Shown here piece by piece: positions 23,941-64,000 of a stretch of DNA of 64,000 nucleotides. This stretch comes from Baylisascaris procyonis (taxonomy: Eukaryota; Nematoda; Chromadorea; Rhabditida; Ascarididae). The notes under the pieces are model-generated. The model had not been told where the DNA came from and ran no database searches. It saw nothing but the letters and a program-made list of their open reading frames with translations. Each line of letters opens with the position of its first letter. The first letter of the stretch is position 1. Location of the stretch: NCBI GenBank assembly GCA_037389465.1, contig JAZARR010000175.1:248001-312000 (forward strand). The letters run 5' to 3'. A program made the position numbers and the translations under genes.

Positions 23941-25934
23941 CTGTAAATTCCACAACACGCTTTCTATAAAACCACACGACATAATCGATGTGCTGCAGTT
24001 GAACAAAGAAATCGATCAAGTGACTGTTGCTTTAAAAGCAGAAAAACAAGCCAAAAGTGGGCACGACACTGGTATCCCATATCTAATACATGAAACATTT
24101 GCATAAATATTCCAAAAAGGCATGTATGTCTATATATATATACCCCTCGAACATTCCAAAAGACACTTAAATATTCCAAAAGACCCTTTGAAAAAGCAAA
24201 ACGACTGCCCAAATCTTGAACGATGTCATTTATTTTCGAACAGACGTAAATCATAATGCGGTGCAAGGACAAATATGAGTGTTAACCAGCTAGAAATAAA
24301 CCACCTTTTATTACGTACCCACAACTTAATTAGAAAGGGAACAATCAAAATGACAGAGAGATGCGTGCGAAGCTGCCGTGGTAAAGCTTACGATGCCTCT
24401 TAAATTTCTTTGCTGCATCTCTATGATCATCGTTGGAAGCAATTGAGTTGAATATACAGACAGATGTAATAAACGTCTCCTTCCAACAAACGCACAGACA
24501 TCACCACATCACCGTAATCTTTTACACCAAAAAACGGATAAAAAAGCGACCAATGAACCCGGACTTCAATCAAACCTCAAACGACGTCTTGACGAAGAAA
24601 ATATTCACTCAAATAGAGCATCTTTCCAAGTTGAAAACCTCATTTTTCTTCGACTGCTTGTAAACTTTTCAAAAACTACTTCCCACGTCTCCAGCAAATT
24701 CCATTACTAATTCCAGAAAAAAAAAAAACAATACCAATCATTCTATTTACTTAGGCTATACAATAAACAAATTCACGTTGAGTGATGAACAACGATGGTT
24801 GTCGAAACCATTTCAAACTACAACATAAACAGCAACAAAAAAACCAACAAACTTTATTGGAAGTAAAGAATAAAACGATCAAAAAATCAGTGAACAATAC
24901 AATAGTGAAATGCTATGTGCGAACAAATATGATGGTAACAGCACGAACATTCATAAAAAAGTATTTTTTATTCTGCTCGGAAGAAAGCTAGCGTTAGCGT
25001 TCTCGCTTTGCTTGCTCCGCCGTAAAAAAAAAACTGAGGAATTGATGAGGAAAAATGGAGACGAAAAACATAAAATGGAAATAAACAACAGATACAAAGT
25101 TTGCGTAATTCTGAAATTATTTTTGTGGCTCGCATTATAGAAAAACACTTTTCAGCAATATGAGACAAAAAGAACCTGAAGTGGCTAACAAAAATTTTTG
25201 AAAAAAAACCATTTAATGCCGGCATTGTTAAACAGCGACTGATCCAGATATTTAGATGGAGCTGGCTCTGGATGTTACCATAAGTCAATGTATAATTCTG
25301 ACCTGGATCAACTGAAAACCGGGAAAATAGCAGGTTCCGAATAGAGCTCTTTTCTTGGTTCCGAACTCAATAAAAATTTTAAATATTTCACGATGCAGTA
25401 GCTACACCCTCAACTGGCTCGACGCTCAAACAACTGCAACTTTCCCACCCATGAGAAGTATATCAACCGCTGCGGCCACTATCCATCAGAAATCACGACA
25501 ACTCGAGAAATATGAGATGCATTTTGTAACAACAATATTTCTGTGCAGCAAAGCCAAAAACAGTCTTCAGCACAACGCAATAAATCCACCCTGCTTTCTC
25601 TTGCTTCGCCGCAAACAACATACAACGCCGCCCTCCTTCCAAATGGCCATTCTATCACAACCAAGCGACATTTTAGAAGCCTTCACCCCCTCCCCCTACA
25701 TCTCCTGGACAAAATGTCTGCTGCTGTCGGACAACAAAGGCAAAACCATTCTAATCTGAATTTTTCATAGATATAAAAACCTACTCTAATAAGTTAAAAC
25801 ATGCAATGGAGAATCACACTAGTCCGATGCCAACCATGTTGCTGAAAGAAGAACACGACATATGAGCTTTATCTCCCCAATTCTATGAAGGACAAGCCTA
25901 CGACTGCCCTCAGCGTACAACTGCCCAACAACGC
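23941..25934. other. Intergenic region between prp-8 and wdr-48
   Basis: About 2 kb that should hold the prp-8 3' UTR and the wdr-48 5' flank. The GC-richer part at 25430-25760 lies just past the prp-8 stop and has open frames on both strands with no known domain. Minus-strand AATAAA candidates occur at 24972-24967 and near 24310. No coding gene is supported. Confidence 0.4.
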
Positions 25935-57500
<31,566 letters not shown>

Positions 57501-57532
57501 GATTGTCCTCGTCACCTCAGATAGCTTTTGCT
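57501..57532 (-). promoter_or_regulatory. prp-8: prp-8 5' UTR with probable spliced-leader trans-splice acceptor
   Basis: On the minus strand GTGTTTTCAG ends at 57533, and the ATG follows 32 nt later at 57500. The acceptor fits the TTTTCAG consensus used throughout both genes. There is no obvious upstream coding exon with a donor, and the neighbouring inverted repeat begins only about 410 bp further upstream. In nematodes this arrangement usually means spliced-leader addition. A 5' UTR cis-intron is the alternative. Confidence 0.6.
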
Positions 57533-57945
57533 CTGAAAACACCAACGTGTATATCACCACTAAGAGCATTTATGCTGATATCACATTCGTAATAATTGGA
57601 GATTTAAACAAAAAAACGTGATAAAATAACAGTGATGATAACTGCCGGATGAGAAGCGGGACGCTTCTTCAGTCAAATAAGAACCATTTTGAGATTCCTA
57701 GAAGAACTAAAAATGATAAAAAAAGCCATGAGGGGATCGTTTAGTGCATTTTTTAAGAGAAAAAAGTTCGAATTTCGGTTGAAGAACTCGCTAGGTTTTT
57801 TCCCATATTCACATTTATATTGAAAGTAGAAGAATACGACAATTCTTTGACATCCTTTAGCGACCTTAATTACGATACCGAACAACGAACAACAACGCAA
57901 AATTAAATCACTGCAAACAATACCATTTTGAGCGGTTATCACTTG

Positions 57946-58443
57946 ACTTATAAGGGGCATATAAGGGAGATCAACAGAATGCAGATCAGTTATTTTCTTG
58001 TAGAGCAGAGGAAAGGGTGATCACACGACAGATCAAACTGTCTACCAATGCCCTGATGATCTCAAGGTAGAACACACCGTCTATAAATGCACTGAGGCAA
58101 AAGTCGGGCCGTATAAAAGGGGAGCGTATTTGCTTGTAGGTTCATTGTGTGGTTTCTGTCTTCAATTCGGCTTCGAGCTGCTGCGGATACGACAGGTTGA
58201 AGGGGCGTGCTGTGGTCGTCGGCCGTCACAGTCGTGCAGAGGATACTGCGGATAGTGCCGAGGTCCTGTTAGCGCTGGCCCTTTGTCCTCTTCCGAACTC
58301 CCTGTTTTGCTTGTGGTTCTGTGGAAACTTGTTTTAAGCGTTTAATAAAATTTTAATCTCCTCCACTGTGCCAGCTCCACACGGTATCTGATAAGCCTCG
58401 GGGAGGAACCAGCCAACCGACCCGTACATGGGGGCTCAGCCGG
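57946..58443 (+). mobile_element. LTR-like repeat, left arm of a large inverted pair
   Basis: Nearly 500 bp that matches the reverse complement of 58537-59022 along its length, roughly 80% by eye. It holds TATAAAAG at 58112-58119 and AATAAA at 58344-58349, about 230 bp apart, the layout of an LTR promoter and polyadenylation signal. A likely LTR edge is ...CGTACA at 58428, followed directly by TGGGGGCTCAGCCGG, which could be a tRNA primer-binding site. It points away from prp-8. No gag, pol or integrase is left in this window. Confidence 0.6.
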
Positions 58444-58536
58444 CTCGAGGCACAGTAACCAGGTGCTGCATCTTCTGAGCTGCGTGCTCAGAACGTTGAA
58501 GAGCGAGTTCCGTACTCGCTAATATTTGTGTGGTCA

Positions 58537-59022
58537 CCGGCTTAACCCCCGTGTCAGAGTCGGTTGGTTGGTTTCTCCCTGAGGCTTACCAGGTGCTGTG
58601 TGCAGCTGGCACGGTGAAGGAGGTTAAAATTTTATTAAACGCTTAAAACAAGTTTCCACAGAACTACAAACAAAATAGGGAGATCGGGAGAGGAAAAAGG
58701 GCCAGCACTAACAGGGAGTATCCGCAGTGCGCCCTGCACGATTGTGACGGCCGACTACCACAGCATGCCCCTCGAAGCCGAGTACCAGCAGCAGCTCGAA
58801 CTTGAGTTGAAAACCAAAACCAATAACTGAAGCTGCAAGCAAATGCGCTCCTCTTTTATACGCCCCGAGTTTTGCCTCAACGCGTTTATAGACAGTTTGT
58901 TCTACCTTGAGATCATCAAAGCATTGGTAGACAGTTCCATCTGTCGTATGATCGCCCTTTTCTCTGTTCTGCAAGAACGCAGTTGATCTGCATTCTGCTG
59001 ATCTCTCTTACATGCTCCTTAC
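58537..59022 (-). mobile_element. LTR-like repeat, right arm of the inverted pair
   Basis: Reverse-complement partner of the left arm. On the minus strand it has TATAAAAG at 58860-58853 and AATAAA at 58636-58631. Its inner edge reads TGACA at 58552 followed by CGGGGGTTAAGCCGG, so the 15 bp or so of homology beyond the LTR edge is also shared. The 93-bp spacer between the arms contains two perfect 6-bp hairpins (58474-58492 and 58503-58519). This arm points toward prp-8. Confidence 0.6.
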
Positions 59023-61240
59023 GGATGGACTGCTACCTTTCCACTCTCCACTGTAAGAAACTTTATTTTGCTTGTACCAAACCTCGTTTTTACTGTTTTC
59101 CTGTATCAAACCTCGTTTTTGCCATCAAACTTGTATGAGAAAATTACAGCCAAATTTTTGATTTCTACGGAAGCTCCGAATGTGCTTCGTTTCGTTTAAA
59201 AACCTTGAGGAAGGTGTGCATGAAAGGCAATCACAGAAAGGATCGCATATCCCCTCGCAAATCTTTTCCTCCAGCAAGTAACGTTGAAAGCGAATGATAA
59301 CGGACGCTTATCACAGCAATAATTATCTTCAATTCCAGATGGGGAGCGGTCGAGGAGATAGGAAGGGCAGAAAGGGCGAGGGACAAGGGGTGAGGATCGC
59401 CGCCGCAGATGCCCCCTACCCTTCCCCCGGCTAGCACATCTTCATCCCCCGACACCGAGGTCACACTTCGATGATAACATTGTGCCCCCACAACAAAACA
59501 ACATGAAAAAGAGGTGAATATATCTAATACAGTATTGACATCAATCCTTTCCTTTCTCCTCAAATTAATCTAAGACTGAATTTAAAACAGTGAGATTTGC
59601 AACAGTCTTTCTTACGAGAGAATCAACCTTCTTATGTTTTCACGAAATTTCTACAGATAAAGGTGAACATTTTCGGTAGGCGATCCTATTAACGGAAAAA
59701 TGGTGCTAATTATTCAACAATCACCTCGACCGCCATTCCCTTTTTTCATAAAATTTTCGAAGGTGGTATCAAATCTTCCTCTGCAGCCTTATCACTAGCA
59801 AAGGCAACATTAACCGTTCAGCAACCACTCACCTTTCTTGAAACACAACAGAGAAAATCAAAAATTCCCATTTGCGGTTTTACAACAATACAAAATATGA
59901 CACCAATTGTCATCGATCATCTTAATTCACCTATTGAAATCTATCAAACTAATATCAGTAAGAGGTTTGCATAACGACCTTTCAATAACACTACAACGTT
60001 TGCGTAACAACTTTTCAGCAGCACAATGCACAATAACAACGAATTATTACAGAGAAGTGTTCAATCTTGGAGTGATGAAAATACAATCGTTGCCCTCTCT
60101 TCAACACTTAGAAATCCCTCCCTCTTTGCTTGAAAAGCAATCGTCTAAGACCTAACACTTCACTGAAACCACACCCCTCTTACCTTCGTTACACAATTAA
60201 AACCTGTTATATCACTCGCACCCAATTGCCCAACGTGCAGATATATATCATCACACCCCGCCTATATCATCTATGACAATCGAAATGACCATCATCATCT
60301 GCATCGCACCTACAACAATTCAATTCGAATTACTATAAGAATTATGGCATGATTCCAGCTGCCGCGGTAAACATTCCCACCTGCCCTGCGTCTCTGCTTC
60401 CTCTACGTTGCCTGCCGTCTCGGGCATTTGAGGCCTTTAGTACTGGAATAATCGCAAGATGTAGCACCTCGTTTAATATTGAGCATTCCACTCAAATCAC
60501 ATCTATCGGGGATCACTAACAAAGAAATCTAATCTCATATCATCGCTCCGTTCCTACTTGTTACAAAATCCCTATATTAATCTGTATTTTTCTCTGCTTC
60601 TGCCAGTCTGCACAAAAGACAGTAGCAAATTCATTGCGAATTAGCAACAATCGTGTCAAAACCACAGATGTTTGAAGTAATTGAGTGTTTGAATATCAAT
60701 GAAAGCATAAAGAAAATAATATGCAACTATGGATGGAGGTATCGTTGCACCATTGTTGTTGGATAGAGGATTTAGCTATTCTATCGATCAGGATTAAAAT
60801 TACTCATTCAGATCGTTTATGATGCTATAATATTTTGGCTTATATGATAATACTTGCAAGTGAATAACGGCATCGAAGAAAGAGCAATGAATTGGAATAT
60901 TTTTTTAGGGATAACATAACAAATATTTTATTTACCATTCATATGCGCAACAGAAAAAGTTCAAGTGAAATGTCATTCTAGATGGTATCAGTGAGAAAGT
61001 TACCGACTTTCGTGATAACGATTGATCAAGTTTCTTCACAAAAAAGAATGTCTGCTGCGAAAGACAATAGCATATTTAGGCAAACCCGACGTAACGACTG
61101 TAAATGCTACCAAACCCGTATACGCCATCAGATTTGCTTTGTTGACTACAAGTGAGTTTTCATTAAATACGAAAAAAAAACCTCAAATAGTTAAGGAATG
61201 CCATTAAGGAAGCCGTCTAGCATAACGATTATTTTCCAAC

Positions 61241-61244
61241 AATG

Positions 61245-61276
<32 letters not shown>

Positions 61277-61278
61277 CA
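61241..61278. repeat. TA microsatellite forming a palindrome
   Basis: AATGTATATA, then TA repeats, GTATATATATACAA. The run is nearly self-complementary and could extrude a cruciform. Confidence 0.8.
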
Positions 61279-62333
61279 ATTTTTTCTTTGACTGGCTGCC
61301 TTAGAATGCGAAGGCATGCCATCATGCAAAGTGCAGCTCAATTAGAGCACCTGAAGTTCTCTTATTGAATGCGCCTATTTTCTCTGCAATTGTGTCCTTC
61401 ATGATGCCGTCCTTTGTCATACTTCATCTCTTCCTCAGTTTTTTCTGGGCCACTCGTTTATAGGAATAGTAAAGCATTAAACACTTCGCGCTGATGCTGT
61501 TCATGTGGAATGCCACTTAATTCTGTCTATCTGCTCGAAATGAATTTATATTCTCTAGTGAAACTCAATAAATAACATCAAGGATCTCGACCTCTTCTCC
61601 GTTCCAGCGACGTCCTAAGTTGCGTAGAAGACGACTGATTGCCCTGGATTACCGGAAATAATATAAGGAACTGAAAATTCATCACATGCGGACACGCATA
61701 AACAGTTTCAGGTTCTGGCTGCCCTTCCCCCAGTAACAAGTAGTCTTTTTTATTTGTTATATTGTTGAATGTTTCGGATAGCGTTCATCACGATTTCATA
61801 CAACACAGGGGACCAAACTTTCGGGCTATAGATAAAATCGATCCACTAAGGAAGCCTTCTTGTCGATCTTGTTAGCAACAGTTATCGATCTCTCTCTTGT
61901 TGTTTGCTCTACGCAGATTTAAATATTTTTAACGATCTCTCTAAGCGCTCATTCTAGTGCACCGTTACCAATTGTGCGCAACATGGCAAACAACGACGTT
62001 GTGTCGATCACATCTTAGCACTATTTTTGCATATGGTTAATCTCAGATAACCAACTCTCTATATCCATTCTTATATATACCACAAATGATATGTGCGGCA
62101 AAGCGCGCCTTTCTTGCAAGTGCAGCGATGCACCGTTCGGTGCCAAGATGTCAGTCAATTAGTAGGGACCGATCTACCATAATCTAATCTACCACCAACA
62201 TTTGATCTACCATGGTCTGACCTACCACTATATTCACACATTGTGCTTGTGTTTGATCACTCATTTATCGAGTTCTCTTTAGAACCTACGGAATGATCTG
62301 GCGGCAAACCGTGGAGTCGTGGTAAGGGTGGGC

Positions 62334-62342
62334 TATATAAAG
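62334..62342 (+). promoter_or_regulatory. TATA-box-like element upstream of the minisatellite
   Basis: TATATAAAG sits in a GC-richer context (GTGGGC on its 5' side, ACAGGCTCACAAGC on its 3' side), 48 bp before the minisatellite. It resembles a core promoter, but no gene is recognised downstream. Confidence 0.25.
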
Positions 62343-62389
62343 ACAGGCTCACAAGCACATCATTCATTGTTCGGGTTAGCCTCTTCCCA

Positions 62390-62736
62390 TTTAGGATGTG
62401 TTTTTTCTGGACTTTTTTTTTGATTTAGAATTGTTTTTGTGGACTTTTTTGTATTTAGAATTGTTTTTTGTGGACTTTTTTGTATTCAAAATTGTTTTTG
62501 TGGACTTTTTTTTATTTAGAGTTGTTTTTTGTGGACTCTTTTTGTATTTAGAATTGTTTTTTGTGGACTTTTTTTGTATTTAGAATTGTTTTTTGTGGAC
62601 TTTTTTGTATTTAAAATTGTTTTAGTGGACTTTTCTGATTTAGAATTGTTGTTTGTGGACTCTTTTTGTATTTAGAATGGGGTTATTGTGGACTTTTTTT
62701 CATTTAGGATGGGTCTTGTGGGCTTTTTTTGTAATT
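62390..62736. repeat. Minisatellite, 11 units of about 31 bp
   Basis: Tandem units with the consensus TTTAGAATTG, TTTTTTGTGGAC, TTTTTTGTA. Unit length drifts between 29 and 33 bp through changes in T-run length. The plus strand stays open for 61 codons across six units, giving a repeated ELFFVDF-type peptide. It is extremely T-rich on the plus strand. Coding is unlikely. Confidence 0.85.
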
Positions 62737-64000
62737 AGTCTATTTTTTTCTACTTTCAAAATAAAAATGTCATAAATATTACTTTAGGAGATGGGAAATC
62801 TGCAGTATTTCATTCATTCCCAACTATAGAAAACATATATATGCCGACCTTGTGATTTACTTCTGCTGCACTAAAATAAAAACAAAGACCAATTACAACG
62901 AAGGTCGCAGAATTAGAAGGAATAATATGCCAAAATCGTTCATATAACGTAAAATAAATGACAGATGGGTCCGATACTAGGAAAAACTTGAAAAAGAAGA
63001 GAAACTCGGGAAGGGTCAAGGGCTACAGCACATGTGAAAGTTTTATAAGTTCGGTATATACTATTCAGAGGTTAGCTTTAGACTATCGGGCTGCACTCAT
63101 ACCCACAAAATAGTATGCAGTTTCTATAGTAATCTCCACTTGCGATAGGCATTCACATAGACTACCACCTACACTTACAATAGAAATTTGTAATTTTTTA
63201 TTCGGTCATCTAAGAGTGCAAAATCGGGACAACCTGCGGAACTTCAGCTCTTGTTTGTTTGGGGCACTAAACGGAAATATTTCAATTCCGGCAGATAAGG
63301 CAATATGAAGATCCTGTTGGAGCCAGGCGTAGACCTAGAATATGTGTAGACACCGCGAACGGTTATTTTTGTATTCTAGCTTCATATCTTGTCTAAGGTT
63401 AGCATTATGAAGTGAAAAAAATTATATACATTTAAATTACTTCATCATATCCCACTAACATATTCTACGATTCCATCTTGGATTCTCCACATCCATGAGC
63501 GGATAGCAACAGAATTCGATCGCCGACGGATACTCTTAATTACTTGGCTGGCTGATCGGAGCACGGTATCGCTACCTATTAACTTGTCCGGATACGGTCG
63601 CAGTCGGTGCCTAGGTATACCCTAGGTAATTATATGTGAAACACCCTCAGATCCGGAAGGACCTCACTTCAACGTCAACCAACCACAAGCGGTATTCAAT
63701 CGCCGATGTTTTGTCCGACCAAAAGTGGTGCGTCTGACTCAGTCGAAACTCAATTTTTCTGACTGAAGTCTTTTTTCGTTTCGAATTCATTTCAGTGAGG
63801 AAAATTGAGTATGTTCGAGCTCTGCTCATAAAGTGTGACCTTTGAGAAGCAAATCAACCCCTAGTCGAAGTTCTAAATCTCCAGCTTTGTGAAATGCTAA
63901 CTTTATGCTGCAATATCATCTATTATACGCTCATGGAAAATCACCTAAGCGTGATTAACCTTTAATCCCGTGAGCCTAATCCTATAGACTCTGATTATGG

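Larger units (their letters stand above)
59023..64000. other. Right flank without recognisable genes
   Basis: AT-rich. It contains a GC-rich purine/pyrimidine patch at 59330-59480, a small GC-rich patch at 60350-60430, a TATA palindrome near 61250, a degenerate ATCTACCA-type repeat at 62165-62230, a minisatellite at 62390-62736 and a short palindrome (CCTAGGTATACCCTAGG) near 63612. Open frames are short and unrecognised. The CpG-containing patch at 63480-63640 has no coding frame that I can support. Confidence 0.4.

Noticed and set aside
25355..25759. A 134-codon plus-strand open frame opposite the region just downstream of prp-8
   Set aside because: A second overlapping frame and a minus frame are also open, there is no recognisable domain, and the residue composition is low-complexity. 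More likely a GC-richer 3' flank than a gene.
60350..60380. Short resemblance to the 18S rRNA 'CCGCGGTAA' core
   Set aside because: The match is about 10 bp and nothing on either side fits rRNA.

Overview
This is a 64 kb piece of an AT-rich, intron-dense nematode nuclear genome. The main evidence is two complete, highly conserved genes on the minus strand. Their spliced products match the nematode (C. elegans-type) versions of Prp8 and WDR48/UAF1 more closely than the vertebrate ones, for example in the Prp8 C-terminus ending ADREDAFA and the PVQVSWYHTPS segment. Both start codons lie about 30 nt downstream of a bare 3' splice acceptor, as expected for spliced-leader trans-splicing. The species cannot be fixed from this window.

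Layout. (1) 1-10.6 kb: sparse accessory sequence. It holds the end of an unknown minus-strand gene at the left edge (1-90, possibly with exons at 584-691 and 3180-3260), a decayed LINE reverse-transcriptase fragment (1437-1949), an orphan plus-strand terminal exon (2898-3028), and a clear group III secreted phospholipase A2-like exon (6679-6895, minus) that has lost a calcium-binding residue. (2) 10.68-23.94 kb: wdr-48, minus strand, 16 exons, 649 aa, complete. (3) 23.94-25.93 kb: intergenic, with no convincing gene. (4) 25.94-57.53 kb: prp-8, minus strand, 44 exons, 2354 aa, complete; every exon phase was checked and joins in frame. Its introns carry microsatellites, G/C homopolymer runs, a LINE 3'-end copy and a G-quadruplex-type motif. 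(5) 57.95-59.02 kb: a large imperfect inverted repeat whose two arms look like LTRs (TATAAAAG and AATAAA in each), directly upstream of prp-8. (6) 59-64 kb: no recognisable gene; a TATA-rich palindrome and an 11-unit minisatellite of about 31 bp.

Function. prp-8 encodes the catalytic-core scaffold of the spliceosome. wdr-48 encodes the WD40 activator of USP1/USP12/USP46-type deubiquitinases. Both are nuclear housekeeping-type functions, transcribed in the same direction with prp-8 upstream. The gap of about 2 kb argues against a compact operon but does not exclude co-transcription. I found no CRISPR array, rRNA gene, convincing tRNA or bacterial-type system. The strongest candidates for novelty are the unusual splice-donor composition of prp-8, the calcium-site-defective PLA2-like exon, and the inverted LTR-like pair.
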